DNA of 64,000 nt from Diplonema papillatum (GCA_030068145.1 JAPJBO010000718.1:1-64000); one strand, 5' to 3'. Shown: positions 21,342 through 34,849, numbered from the stretch's first letter. A program made the numbers and translations. The notes: generated by a model not told the origin, from the sequence alone.

Positions 21342-24300
21342 CTGGTACTCCCCCGTCAACACCTCCCCTTCCGGGGTGATGATGTACCCGGACTGGATGC
21401 GGCCGGCGTACACGATGCCTTCAAAGTACATCCCGCTTTGCAGGTACGCCCGGCCTTTGCCGTGCGGGACGTTGCCGTTGATGGTGGTCCCCGTCCAAAG
21501 CAGGCCCATGTGGAAGAGCCCGATGAGGGGGTTCGACGGCGGCCGCGGGAAGCGCCTGCCCATCTGCTTCTGCTGGACGGTGACTTTGCGGCTGCTTCGC
21601 CAGTCGGCGAAGGCCCGGTAGGAAGGAGGCCGGCGGAAGGCGTCCGAGTACCGGAGCTCGATCCGCTCGTCGGCGTCGCGGAAGATGGGCGGCAGGTGCG
21701 AGTCGGTCGACGACGCGTCGCTCCCGCGCCGGTGCGCGGTGGTGCCCATCCACGTCGTCTCGTCGTTTTTGATCGAAGCCGCGAGCACCGGGATCTCGCC
21801 TTCCTCCAGCTCCGCGAAGTCCGGGTACGGAAACTGCACCTTCGCCCACCCGTGGGCGGTCGTGTTCATGAAGTGCCCCTGGCAGGTGATCCCGTTGCGG
21901 TACCGGATCAGCGAGAACCCAGCGAGCTCGCCGTCGCGGAACTTGCCGACCATCTTCTCCCCGGTCACGCTCTCCTTCGTCCCTTCCCCGTTGAGGATCC
22001 ACCCGTCGAACTCGCCTGTCCACCGCTGCACCTCCCTCTCCAACCCGACGTCCTCGTAGACGATGGCAGCGTTGTCACACCCCTTCACCGTCACGTCCTC
22101 GCCGTTCCAGTCGTACGACCCGACGAACCGCACCCGCGCCTCGGCCAACTCGATCGCTCCCTTCACGATCCGGCCCTCCGCGTCGAAAACGCCCTTCTCC
22201 ACCACGCCGCTGCCGTGCACTCTCCGGATGCCCTTCACCAGCCTGCCGTCGTGGAACACCCCGGCCCACGTCTCGGTCGGACTCCTCGTGCAGACCCGCG
22301 CCTCGCCGGGCCCCGTCAGCGCGCCGTCGGTGGTGGTCAGCTTGTACAGGTTCCCGTTGCAAGTCCGCGCCTCGATCAGCCCGGTGGGGCGTCCGGCGGC
22401 GTCGCGGCGCCCGGAGAGCAGCATGAAGGACGGTGTGTCCTTCCCGTGGGGCGCCGCGGCCGACGTGACCCAGCGCTCGAGGGTCTTCGTCACCGGGGTG
22501 GGGCTGTCTTCGGTCACGATGGTGGCGGTGCCGAGGGGGATGAACGAGTGCCGGAACGTGCCCGAGACGCAGCAGCCCTCGAAGAACTCGATCTTGCCGC
22601 CGCCGCGCGGCCGCCCGCGCTCGAACGTCCCCGCGAAGGCCCACCCCTCGCCGGAGTGGGCGTACACGGCAAATCCCTCCACCGCGTTGTCCGCCCAGAC
22701 TCCCTTGCAGACCGTGTCGCCCCGCACCTCCAGACCCTTCCCGTGCCGCTGGCCCTGCCGCCACACGCCTTCGAAGTACCCGGTCCCGTCGAGATACGTC
22801 AGCCGGCCGACCCCCTCCGGTTTGTTGGCAGCGGTCTGCCCCGTGTACGCGCCGTCGGACCAGATCATACGGACGTGCCCGGGCCGGTTGTACGTGAAGA
22901 TGTCGGCCTGCGCGTCGAGCTTCTTCTTCGACAGCCGCTTGAGCGTCCCGGACAGCATCGACAGCGTCGACTGGTGGCGTGGTCCGAGCCCAGACGGGCG
23001 CCGGGCGGACGCCGGGTAGTCGGCCGACCCACGGCTGAGCGTCGTGTCGAACGTCCGGTTGTGGCTCGCGACGCTCTCGCCGTCGGAGCCCGCCGACGTC
23101 GGCGACCCACCGGTCTCGCCGTTGCCGTTCGACGGCGGCGGGAGCACGGCGGCTTGGATGTACGCGGTCACCCACGCCTTCTTCGCCGCCCCGAGGCGGA
23201 TCTTCTCCTCGCACGCTGCGACTCGGCGCTTTTCGAGCATTTTGACCGCGAGCCGGACCTTGCACCGGTCCTGCTCGTGCTTGACGTACTGCTCCTCCAT
23301 CCGGTGCATGTGCCACTTGTGGATGACGAACTGCACGGCGTGGTGGTGGTGGATGTTCCAGCAGGCGGGGTCGAACCGGCTATGGCGGACGCCCTGCCGC
23401 CACTGGTCGATCGCCTGCTTGATGTCGATGCCGAACGTCTTGAGGGAGAGCGTGCGGACGACGTCGGTGTAACGGACCTCCATGTTGACGTTCAGCGGGA
23501 TCAGCATCGACCGCAGCTGCTTCTGCGTCCAGAGGAAGTCGCTCGACCGGCCGAAGCCGCTGATCGAGAACGGGGTCGTGAACCACAAGGGCTGCGGGAG
23601 CTTCGCGAGGACCCGGATGCACGACTCGGCGGACGCCACGCCGGTGCCGGCGATGTCCTCCTTCAGCCACTCTCGCTTCAGGTGCTCGAAGGCGTCGAGG
23701 TCCCGCATCGACTTCCGCAGCGCGTTCGCCCGCTTCTCCTCCTCGAAGTGGTCGATGAGGACGTACACGAACAGGTTCAAGAACACGAACGATCCGAGGA
23801 CCAGGAACAGCGTGAAGTACGCCCGCGCGACGGCAACCTGCGCGCCGTGGGGTCCGAAGGTGACACCCTCCATGATGTCGTTCCAACCCTCCGTGGTGGA
23901 CACCTGGTACAGGGTCACCAGCGCGCGGTACAGGTTGTCGAAGTTCTCCCACTCTCCGAGGTTGTCGTTCGGGCCGACCCGGCCGAAGAGGTCGACGCCG
24001 AAGACTCCGAAGATGAAGAACACGACGAGCAGCAGGATGCCGATGTTCAGCAGCGACGGCAGCGCGCTCATCATCGTCGAAACGATCGTCTTCAGACCCT
24101 CGGCCCGCCCGAGCAGCCGCAGCATCCTGCCCACGCGCAGGATCCGCAGCCCGCTCGTCGACGCGTTGGACAGCATCGTCGCGATCCACGACACGGCGAT
24201 GATCGAAATGTCAAACCGGTTCCACCCGTCTTCGAAGTAGTGGTACGAAAACGCGACCAGCTTGATCAGCGCCTCGACGGTGAACACGATCACGAAGAAC

Positions 24301-27300
24301 CAGTTCGAGATGAACAGGAAGTCGGTCACCCCGGAGGGTTGGTTGTAGTGCTGCAGGGCGAGCGTGATCGAGTTGAGGATGATGATCGATGTCATGGTCG
24401 TGTCGAAGTACGGGTGCGTCGCGACGTAGTGCACCCAGCTCAGAATCCACGAGTTCTGGACGTAGACGGGCTGCGGGTGCAGGCCGTCTCTGAGCTTCAG
24501 CTTCAGGAGGACGCGCTGGGATTGGACCCACTTGTGCTGGGACTCCGTCAGCAGGGCGCCCCGTCCGGTCCGGGACTTGGTGATGGCGAACGACTGGATG
24601 AGGACGCCGATGAAGAGGTTGACGAAGAAGAACTGGCCGAGCACCGTGAACGACACGTAGAACAGCGACGCCGGCAGGTAGTTCCCGTTCAGCCGCGGGC
24701 CCCGCCCGGGGCCCGGCGCGTCCATGGTCCGGTGCATCATCTCGCGCCACTTCTCGCCGACCGCGATCTGGAAGAGCGAGAACATCGCCTCCGACACGTC
24801 GTCGTACGAGAACCATTCCCGCTCCCACGTCGCGTTCGCCGGCTCGAACGCGAAGCCGAAAGCCTGCGGGGTGCCCCTCATGTACGGGCCCGCGCAGTCC
24901 TCCTCCCGATCCACCCCGGCGTCGGTGCAGGCGTACAACGCGCCTTTGAACAGCGAAACGCCGACGATCGCGAAGATGTACCACACGACCAAGCAGACGA
25001 AGATCACGTACTGGATGGACGGCATCGCGCGGGTGATGGCGGCGAGGACCACTTTCATCTCTTCGGACCCGGACGTGACCAGGCGGAGGATCCGCAGGGA
25101 ACGGAACCCGCGGAGGGTGGGGACGAAGAGGCCGAGGATCGAGGTCACGACCACGACGAAGTCGACGACGTTCCACTGGTCGCGCATGAACCCAGACACG
25201 CCCCACGCCGCCATTTTGACGAGCATCTCGACCGAGAAGAGGGTCACGAAGATGTAGTCGCCGACCCGCAGCGTCTCGAACAGCGACGGGTTGTCGTCCT
25301 CGAGCGCCGGGTGGTCGAGGGCGATGAACACGAGGTTCGTGACAATGACGATGAGGACGGCCAGGTCAAAAAACCGGAACCGGGTCACCGCGAGGGCAGC
25401 CCGCCACACGGGCGCCGGCGGGGAGCAGGTGCCGGTCGGCTGGGCCGCCGCCGACGCGACGGCGGCGGAGCGAGTCGCGCCGACGATTTTGTGGAGCCAG
25501 ACGAAGAACGCGCTTGGCTTCTGGAAGACCGCGAAGCGGTGCGACGCGAGCTCGCGGGTGGGCAGTCCGACGATGGTTTTTTGCCCGCGCTCTTCGCCGA
25601 GGGTTGACTTGCCTTCGATGGCTTTCGGCTTTTTCTGCACGTGGTTCGACGTGCCTTCCTTCCCGGTGTCGTTCGCCTGCCACGACGAGACGCGGCGCTC
25701 CTTCTCCTGCTTGCGGAAGGACACCGCGAGCGAGTTGGTCGCAGCGTCGCCGGTGATGTGCGCGGTCGACCGCCAGAACTCGGCGGCCGTGCCGCAGCTG
25801 TCGGCCGCCGGCAGGTTCCCGAAGCTGACCGACAGGCTCGGGTGCGCCGCCCGCGCCGTCAGCAGCCCCTGCCCGTGGGGCCCCCGCTGCGTCGTCGGCA
25901 GCGTCTTCGACGTCGCGTTGAGGCAGAACTGCTCCGGTGTATCAGGCACCGCGAACTTGTTGAGCGACCTGGACGGAGACCGAGCCCCAGACGCCCTCGG
26001 CGACGTCAACCGCCCCGTCACGGCTTCGATGGCCGACGACCGCCTTTCGACCAGGTTCTCCCTGACCGGGCGGCAGAGGGACCCATCGCTCTTGCTCACC
26101 CTCAGGGACAAGGCCGTCGACCCCCTCCTCGACGAGGCGTCGGTCCTGGCGGGTTCCCCGAAGCTCGCCAGCAGCTGGCTGCCTGGCCCGTGGGCGCCGC
26201 TGGCCCGGTCGTCGCCGTCGCTGAGCCCCGATGCGCTGTCGACGCTCAGCCGCGGGAGCCCGGCCGGCACGTACAGCGGGCTCGCCGCCGTGCTGCCATC
26301 GGCCTCCATCGACCGGCACAGCACCGCGTCGCCCGCCGCTGCCGGCTGGAGCAGGAGGCTGTCCGCCAGCGGGTCGTCCTTCACGGCGTCGGGCTCGAAG
26401 GGCGCCGACTCGCCGGAAGCCGCCTGGGGCGGCGCCACCCTCCGGCTGTATTCGAGGGTCCCGCCGGTGGTGTCGTGCTGGTCTTGGGCTCGGGCTTCTT
26501 CTTGTTGTCGTTGTTGCTGCTGCTGCTGTTGCTGTTGTTGTTCTTGTTGTTGCTGTTGCGATGGCGGTTCTTGTCGTTGTTGCGGTGGCTGTTGTTGTTG
26601 TTCATGCTGCTGTTGCTGTTGCTCGTCGCTCGGCTGTCGCAGCCCTTCTTCCTCCTGCTGCTGCTGCTGCTGCAGCAGCGGGTGCTGCTGGTTCTGCGCT
26701 GGCTGCACTTTTTGCTGCTGCGACTGCTGCTGCTGCTGGAGGTCGGCCAAGGCGCTCGGGAGGGAGTGCAGCGGGAAGGGCCCCCCCTGCCGCCTGCCGT
26801 CGGCGTGCGACGTCTGCCGGGTCGACCCCGGCGCCGTGGTGCTGTCGGTCGGGTGCGCGGCGCGCGCGGTCATCCCGCCGTCGACAGGGTTCATCGTGTC
26901 GGCCAGCGCCATGCACCCGTACGCCTGCGACCCGCCGTCGCCGCCGGCGAGCTCCAGGTCCTCGGGGTCCTGCTGCTCGTCGTCGCCGCACACGGTCTCG
27001 ACCGCTTCGCCCAGCAGGCTGCCCCGCCGGTCCTCGCTCTCCCGCCGCCCGCCGACCGACAGCCGCCCCGCCCGTCGGCCCCCGCGCAGCAGCGGGCCGG
27101 AGTCGTCGCAGTCCCGGTCGAACCCGGACGACCGCCGTTCGCCGTATGGCGCGTTCACCACCGAACCGGGCGCCGCCGAAAAGCGCCGAGTCGGCGGCTG
27201 CTGCTGCTGCTGCTGCTGCTGCTGGAGGCTGCCGGTTGCCGCCGGTACCGCTGCTGCTACCGCCGCCTCGCGCGGGGCTCCCGCCGCACCCAGGTCCGGG

Positions 27301-30300
27301 AACACGAACGGCGCGCGGAGCTGCTGCTGCTGCTGCTGGTACTGGTGCTGCAGCTGCTGGTGGCGGAGCCCCTCGAAGGCCGGCTCGGAGGGCCCGGCGG
27401 CGCTCACGAACGAGCTCGCCCGCGAGAGCGGCCGCTTGCGGACGTACTTGGCGCCGGTCGCCGGGTCCGAGAGCACGGCCGACTGCCCGCCGGAGGCCCG
27501 GGGGCTCGCGGACGAGTCGCGGAGGCACACGCTGCTCTGCAGGTCGCCGTGCGACGCGCGCAGGCGGCGGCGGGCGCGCTTCCGGCGCCCGGACGAGTCG
27601 TCGAAGAAGTTGTCCTCCGACGACGAGGACGCGGACAGCGCGGGCCGGATGACCGGCGAGTCCTCCGCCTGCTCCGGCGGCGTCGGCGAGTGCCGCGAAA
27701 GGTCGCGCCGGCGGCCGAGCCGCGCCCTCGGGCTGCCTTCGTCGATGAACAGACTCGACATCCTCGGGCCAAACAGAGCGCTGCCCGCCCCCAGCAGCCC
27801 TGCCGTCGGCGACGACGGAGACCCGGCGGGCCGGCCGTCCCGCGGCGTCTCGTCGCCGCCGCCGCTCGCACCTTCCGCTGCTGCGGACTCCTCCGCGCCT
27901 CTGCCTGCCACCGCGTCTTCGAGGTGGCTGATGTCCGGCTCCGGCACCGGCTCGACGCTCGGCGGGGCGCCGCGGCACCACGAAAAGCAGCCCCAGCCGG
28001 ACGACTCCTCGTCGTCGCCGTAGGAGAAGCTGTCGATGAGGATCGCGATGAAGAGGTTGAGCAGGATGTAGTTCCCGAAGAGGAAGAGCGTGCAGAAGTA
28101 CGCGAGCGCCGCGTCTCCCGACCGCTGCATGGTCTGCTTCGTGATCTCGCCCCAGCTCTCGCCGGTCAGCACCGCGAAAACCGTCAAGAACGCGGCGCCC
28201 AGGTTTTCGAACCCGCACCGTTCCCCAGGCTCGTCGCACTCGAAGAGCTGCACGCCGACGACCGAATACACGAAGAGGAAGAGGATGACGATGACCCCCA
28301 GGTACCCGACGTTGACGATCGCTTCGGAGATCTGCTCGAGCAGCAGATTGAGCTTCTTCCACCGCTTCGCGAGCCGGAAGAGCCGCGCGAGGCGGAACCC
28401 CCGCAGCGCGGTGAGGCTGGTCGTGCTGGCCGACGGGTCCGAGACGTGCGTGACCATCTCCGGGAAGCTGGCGACCACGAGGATGAAGTCGAACACGTTG
28501 TATTTGTCCGACATGTAGAGCTCCGGCGTCATCCCGACGATCTTGATCAACGCCTCCGCGAGGAACACGTAGATGCACGCGAAGTTGACGACGTTGATCG
28601 CCGCCAGCAGGTTGTCCCGGATGCCGTAGTGGTCGAGCGACAGCATCACGATGTTCATGACCGTCACCGCCGACATGAACAGGTTGAACACCGGGTTCCG
28701 GGCGACCTTGAACAGGAAGTGCCCGCACGTCCCGCGCGAGTAGTACCCGACCCGCCGCAGCCGCCAGAGCCGGTCCCTCTCCAGATGCTTCCGCCGCCGC
28801 GCCGGCGACCCGGGCGCCTCGGTAGGGCCTTCGCCCTCCTTGTAGTCGCCGCCGTCGCCGCCGCCGTCCGCGTGCTCATCGGAGGAGGCGGACGTGCCCT
28901 GGTGGGGGCATGGGGCCTGGTTCTCCTGCGGCTTCGCGCTGGCAGCGCTGCCCGACGCAAGCGGCTGAAGGGGCTCGCCCGCTGCGGGGATGGGCACGCT
29001 CAGGTCGCACGCCCCCGCGGCGGCCGGGTCGCTGCCGTTGGCCTGCAACGTGGAGCCGGGCCCGGTGGCGGGGGGTGCGGCGAGGCCGGGGGCCTCCGGC
29101 GTCGTGAGGGAGGTGCTCGCAGTCGTGACGGAGTCGTCGTACGTCGACTCGAGCTGCATGATGGGGTCCCGGTTGTTCTGCGAGCACGACGCGGCGTCGG
29201 AGACGCTCTTCGTCTTGAGGAAGAGCTCCGACGACTGCTCGAAGGCGTGCGGGTGGAGCCCCCCGATGCCGCGGGACGAGCCGACCCGCTGGTGGTGCAG
29301 GGACACCGTGTCCGATGGGTGGAAGCTCGCGCTCGGCGTCGCGTGCTGCGACATCGGCGCGTCGTGGGTCGCGGTCCTCGCGGAGATGAGCGAGTTCAGC
29401 TGCGACCGGCTCAGCCGGCGCTGCCGGACCTCCGGCGCCGGGCCTTCGGTCGGCTGCCGCCGCGTTGAGCTGCTCCGCCTCGTCGCCACCGTGCTGCCGC
29501 CCAGCGGCGCGACGCCGGTGAACGACCGCGTGTCGAACGGGTGGCGGTCGCCGCTGGTGACCGCCCAGTCCGGGACGTCGCCGAGGATCCCGTTGGTCGG
29601 ATCGTCGTTCACCGCGGTAGACGCGATGTCCGAGGTGCTGTGCTCGTCCTCGATCGTGCGCATCTCCTCTTCGAGGAGGAACGGGATGGTCACGATGAGC
29701 ATGGGGTGCGTGACGACGGCCGACAGCAGCGTCGCGGGCGACAGCCGCTCCATGATCGGCCGCGACACTTTCGCAGACTGGTTCTGCTCGTCGGCGTACA
29801 CCGACGCAAGCATCGCGAGGATCAAGTTGACCGCAAACACGTTCCCGAAGAGCGTGCACAGGAAGAAGTAGATCCAGGTGTGGTGTCCGAAGACGTTCTG
29901 CGTCTGGACCAGTTCGACCGGCCAGTCGTCGAGGGACATGATCTTGAACGTCAGGAACATCGCGGAGAAGATGTTGTCGTAGTTCATGATGTCCGCCCTG
30001 TACACGGCCTGGTCGATGGCGCACGTTTGCCCGACCGTCAGCCCGTTGCTCTCGCACGTGCGCGCCCCGCACGCGGCTGTGTCGTTCGCGACCAGCCACG
30101 ACCGGTTCTCGAAGCCGGCCGACACGTCGAACGTCGTCTCGGTGTCGTTTTCGAGCCCGAGGAACAGGGCCGTCGACCCGTTGCCGGTCGGCATCTCCGC
30201 GAGGCCGGCGTCCCACGGCGCGGTGACGTAGCACCGGCGGTGGAACACGCCGCCGAAGAGCTGGACGCCGAGCGTCGAGAAGACCCAGAGCAGCAGGAAG

Positions 30301-31560
30301 AAGAGGAGGAAGATGTCGACGGCCAGCGGGAGCGCCGAGGAGAGCGTGCTCATCAGCTGCCGCAGCTTCTTCACCCGGTTCATCGTGCGCAGCGGCCGCA
30401 GGCACCGCAGGAGGCGCAGAGCGGTGAAGTTCCCGGACCCGGGCGTCATGTACGAGACAAACCCGGAGCACACGATCAAGAAGTCGAGTCGGTTCCAGAA
30501 CGGCGCCGGCTCCGCCCGAAGATACGCGCCGGGGTGCAGGACGAACCCGAGGGCGAGGATCTTCAGCACCATCTCGGCCGTGAACAGCACCTGGAAGGTG
30601 ACCTCCGCCCGCGATTCGAAGGGGTCGAGCCACTCAATCGAGTCGAAGAGCGGGTCTGCCAGGACCAGGGTCGCGGCGTTGAGCAGGATGAGGACGAGGA
30701 TCGTCGCGTCGAACAGCTCGTGGTCGATGACCCGGAGCAAGAAGATGCGGAATGACGACCGCGGGTGGATGATGTGCAGCGGCGGGTCGACGACGTTGTA
30801 CGGGTGCTCCATCTCCCGCGTGGTTCCGAGCACCCGGTAGGCCATCGTCCGCTTCATCTCGCGGATCGAGTACCGCGAGAGGGCCGGCTTGTACTCCCGC
30901 CGGAACGTGCACGTGAGCGCTCCGATGCTGATTTCGAGCGTGTCAGCGTTGATGGCGGACACCAGGCACCCGAGCCATCCGGGCACGCCGCCCTCGTCCT
31001 CGGTCAGCGGGCTCCGCTGCATCAGCCCCGGGACGGTCTGGCCGACGGGGGGGACGCTTTGCGACCGCCACACGATGGGGCGGGTCTCGCTGCAGTGGAC
31101 GGCCATCAGGCCGCCCTCGAAGATGAAGACGTGGTGGGCGTGGTGCTCGTAGCCCCCGTTGCCTCTGAATAAGTCGGTGCAGGACCACTCGCCGAAGAAG
31201 TCCTCGCGGGTGTACCGGCACCACTCTGGGTCCGTGTTCGGGACCGCGCCGTGCCGCTTGAAGAAGATCTGCACCGCACCCTCGATCCGCTGCTTCACAG
31301 ACCGGTCCACCCGGTAGCAGAATCCGAGGAGCGCCGGGTCGTTCTTCACGATCTGCTTCGCCTCGTCGACGGTGTGCCAGCCCGACCGCGCGTCGCCGAA
31401 CCCGCGGGACAGGCCACCCTCCGAGTACCGCAGCTCGTCTTCGCCCTTGATGTCCTGCGGCAGCCCCCGCCTCCCGAAGCTCACAATGTCCTTCTTCCGC
31501 TTCTTCTTCTCGGCGCGTGTCTTCCCGCTCGTCGCGACAACTGCCCCTGACGATTCATCA
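21342..31560 (-). CDS. Four-domain voltage-gated cation channel with C-terminal MORN repeats
   Basis: The frame is open for over 3,380 codons on minus (numbering from a GTG at 31,484). Four 6-TM repeats are clear, each with an Arg-rich S4 (for example LRLLRCLRPLR, LRGFRLARLFRLAKR, LRILRVGRMLRLLGR). Pore loops read SLDDW (about residue 519), LTGESW (about 1110), VGEKW (about 2243) and TTEGW (about 2531): D/E/E/E, which suggests a Ca2+-selective plasma-membrane or ciliary channel. The II-III linker (about 1160-2030) is huge, with poly-Gln runs. After domain IV comes a His/basic helical region, then MORN-type GxG.Y.G repeats (about 2870-3380), a lipid- or membrane-binding module. No in-frame ATG precedes domain I before the upstream stop at about 31,618, so a 5' exon is probably missing. 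The 3' end is also uncertain (possible donor at 21,342). Confidence 0.93.
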
Positions 31561-31645
31561 TCTGTATTATGTTGCAGTTGGTGCGGAAAGTTACCGGTAT
31601 TTTTGTTGCGGGGGGGTTACACTAATTTTTCAGCATAAATTAGAC

Positions 31646-31714
31646 TTTTTTAGCGTTTATTGTGGTTTAGAGGTTCGGTGTTTTAGGGTCTCCGGTTGAC
31701 AATTGAGGCTGTGA
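31646..31714. repeat. 69-bp dispersed repeat, copy 1
   Basis: TTTTTAGCGTTTATTGTGGT followed by TTAGAGGTTCGG and GGTCTCCGGTTGAC. An almost identical copy (one or two differences) lies at 37,401-37,468 in direct orientation, 5.7 kb away on the other side of the methyltransferase gene. On minus it contains AATAAA. Confidence 0.9.
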
Positions 31715-31807
31715 TAAGAGTTAAAAAATGGCGGACTTCTTGATGTGCAGGTTTCAAGTCGGTTGGGCATTGAGGCCTCGGGTTTAATTGCTCGTGTCCT
31801 CGATGCG

Positions 31808-31925
31808 CAGACCGGTCCACCCGGCAGCAGAATCCGAGGAGCGCCGGGTCATTCTTCACGATCTGCTTCGCCTCGTCGACGGTGTGCCAGCCCGACCGCG
31901 CGTCGCCGAACCCGCGGGACAGGCC
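31808..31925 (-). pseudogene. 118-bp duplicate of channel coding sequence
   Basis: This segment repeats 31,298-31,415 of the channel exon in the same orientation with only two substitutions. It encodes the same peptide stretch (starting GLSRGFGDARSGW). The flanks on both sides differ, so only an internal piece was copied. It could be a dead duplicate or an alternative 5' exon. Confidence 0.9.
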
Positions 31926-32789
31926 GTATTTGCACATTTTTTTGAAATGTTCCACAGTAGCAGGCAACAGAGGATACGTATCCAAGTTGTAAGGTGTGCT
32001 GTGATGACCGGCAGGAGTGCAGTGATATCCCGGCGTGACTTATCAGGATCAAGATTTCTAGTGCACCAGCACCTCTGGGCTGACGCACTGCGGCATCCTA
32101 CGTGTCTAGCTAATGCACTGCACGAACGGCAGCAATTACCGGAGGCTGGCAGACGGCACTGCTCATGACGAAAAAATGTATTCACAATTGACAATATCGT
32201 AGCCATACTTCACACGGGAGCGGTTTCGGCCCGAGTGGAGTTGCTTCACGAGCCGAATTGGAGATTTATATTGGAGTGAAAGAACATACTGTGCAAAGCT
32301 GCGGGGTCTGCTTCTCGCTCTGCAGGTGGTGCTGGGGCACCGTCTTCGCCGGTGTCTTGGACAAGCTGTGTTTGGCTTGTTCTCGACGTGGGGGGAGTGG
32401 TCGCAGCGATGATGTCGATGCGGGCGTGGAACGGTTCGCCTGGATGCTGCGGCGGCGAATCGAGCTCGAACGGGTCCCGGGAGGACGGCGGGACGAGCGG
32501 GTGGGGGATGAAGAGGGTCGGGGACGCGGTCGCTTCCGGCTCGCTCCACGGCGGCCGCGAGGCGGGACTGTCTGGCTGCCGCGTCATCTCCCTATCATGG
32601 ACGATCGGGGCGACGGCGGTGCGGAAGCGGTGGAGCCCTTGCAGCAGCGACGAGACGCGGAACCTGCCGACTCCCCCCGCCCCCGGCCAGGCGGCCGCGA
32701 CTGCTGCCGGCGCCTCCCCTTGCTCCGGGGCGGAAATGATGGCCGAACTTCCTTCTCCACTGGGAACGCTTCTCTTTTTTTCGTTGTGT
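31926..32789. other. Channel/methyltransferase intergenic part, no gene recognised
   Basis: Several short frames exist. The minus frame 32,246-32,587 is Pro-rich with no recognised domain. Nothing here can be called with confidence. The missing 5' exon of the channel may lie here. Confidence 0.45.
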
Positions 32790-33320
32790 TTGAATGCCGG
32801 GCACGGATATGAAGAGAAAAATCAGCAGCGGAAAAAAAGAACCAGAAAATAAGACGCACAAGAAGGAACAGAACAGACCGAAAACCAAAACAGAAAACAA
32901 AGAGAGGAACAGAGACGGAGAGAGGGAGAGAGGAAGAGAGAGAAAAAAAAAAGTATTCAAAAAAATAGGAGAACAAGTTGATGAACAAGGAGACGCACAA
33001 AGATTATGACGGAACAAACCTAAAGACGCGAAGAGAAGAAAGAGAGACGTAAAGAGAAGAAATGAACAAAAGAAAACGAGAAATAGATGTGAAAACGTAG
33101 GGGGGGGGGGGGGGGGGGGGCAAAAAAAAGACGCTGAAAGAAAGTTCAAACCAAAAAACAGCAACCGAAAACAATGAGAGAACAATCAAGGCAGAAAGGC
33201 AAATGCGAGCGGAAGAACGAAAAACAGAGGGAAAGGAAAGAAAAACAAAAATGCGAAAGAAACCCCAAAAGGAAAGAAGGAAACCCCGAAAAGAGAGACA
33301 AAGCTAAAGGAACCCCAATG
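32790..33320. repeat. Polypurine tract with G-run
   Basis: About 500 bp in which the plus strand is overwhelmingly A and G (AGAGAGG, GAAAAAAAAAAG and similar), including an uninterrupted run of about 20 G at 33,100-33,121. Such tracts can form triplex or G-quadruplex structures. Basic frames on plus are artefacts of the composition. Confidence 0.9.
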
Positions 33321-34849
33321 TGTGCCTGCAGTCCTTTTACTTTAAAGAAAGACTCGTATCTCTTCCTCTTTGTCCTTTGTCCTGTTGGTGCGTGGGGGGA
33401 TGCAGTGCTTAATTTGGCACAAGCTCAGCACGTATAAGGAGTCTCTCACTCGAGTCTAAGGGTAGAGGGGAGCTTACGGCAGCGAAGTATCGAGCCCGCT
33501 TGAGTGTGGGTGAACCCCTCGGCACAACCAGCCAACGACTACGACATGCTGTCTACCACGGTCCATCATGTTCTCGCCACAGATTCCTTGCATTCCACCC
33601 TCAAACCTTCACGGCACACCACTTCTGTTAGGTCCCACTACTGGTGTTCCACAGCGTCGAAGCTCGCCGCGATGCTGACCGTGCCACAGCAGCAGGCATG
33701 AACGGTACGAATGGAGAGGTAGTCTCCTGCGTGACTAATGCAGACCATCCGCTTGTTGCCCCCAGTACTCTACCGGTACCGTACCGTAGGTTTCAGGTAG
33801 ACAAGAAAGCCTGTTGCCCTGTAGGAGCAAGGCGCAGCACCGCTAGCTGCCACGGACGAAAGCTTGCCAGGGCCCGAAAAAGGGAACAACGGATCCTGAT
33901 TTCTGATTTTTCTCGACTTGTTTCGAGTGTTTTCTCAGCAGTTTCTTTTTGCGCGGTCAACAATTAACGGCGTCTGATGTCTCGCGACTATTCTTTTTCA
34001 GCCACGTCGGAAAATGTGTGAGGGAAACTGAAACCGCCCGAGTAGGACCGCTCCGATCATGATTAAACTGCCGCCTGATACTACGTCGAGGATTAAATTC
34101 TTCTTGTCTCTCGGTGATGTAGGGCTTTTTTAGCGTATTTTTACATCTTCCGGCCGGGTTAGGGGCGCATGCTCGCATGGCTCACTTTATTCAAGACACA
34201 CGTCCGCGAGCAATACGATCTCGTCCTCTTGCTGACGAAGCACGAGTGTACAGGGCGCTCGCTCTCCTGACTTCGACTCGCTAGAACGCACAGACCCGTT
34301 GTCTTTTTACGACGCCGCCCGAGGCGATTTCAAGAATTTCGTTCGCCACCCGTTGTTTCACTGAACGGGAACCCAGCGATGGCAGTCCACAAGCCCGCGA
34401 CTCGCACGGACGTGCCTTCTTTTTAGCGTTTATTTTAGAGTGAAGGTTCGCTTTTTAGAAAATTTCGAGTTATGAGGATCCAAACTACCTCCTTAGCGAG
34501 CATACTTGATACAGCTAAAAAGGAACGTTGGCAGCGGTTTAACCTGAACGTACAGGTAAACAAATCCGGTCGACAGTAAAAGCGAGTTACGGTTCGTTCG
34601 AGTGATAGCACACAACTTCAAGTTCTTAGCGTTTATTGCGGTTTAGAGTGAAGAAAACGCTTGGAACTCCGGGGGTCGGGTCTCCGGGTGAATTGCAGCA
34701 ATAGGAAGGCCGTTCGAGTGATAGCACTATCAGCTTGGGACGGGTATTGTAGTGGACTACCTCCCGGATGCTGCCGCAGGGGACAGATTGCGTAGCCGTT
34801 TCCCTCCAGAATCGAGCACTTATTTCCCGTTACCCGTTGAGGTACTTCC
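33321..34849. other. 3' flank of the methyltransferase gene, no other gene seen
   Basis: Contains diverged copies of TTTTTAGCGTTTATT at about 34,426 and 34,627 (AATAAACGCTAA on minus; the second is about 200 nt past the methyltransferase stop and could be its poly(A) signal) and two copies of GTTCGAGTGATAGCAC at about 34,597 and 34,712. Confidence 0.5.

Noticed and set aside
21438-29468. Plus-strand ORFs of over 1,200 codons
   Set aside because: They lie antisense to the channel exon. Their Arg/Pro/Gln composition mirrors its high third-position GC, and no domain is visible, whereas the minus frame has clear channel motifs.
32790-33440. Lys/Arg/Glu-rich ORFs on plus and Phe/Leu-rich ORFs on minus
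   Set aside because: Both follow from polypurine/polypyrimidine composition.
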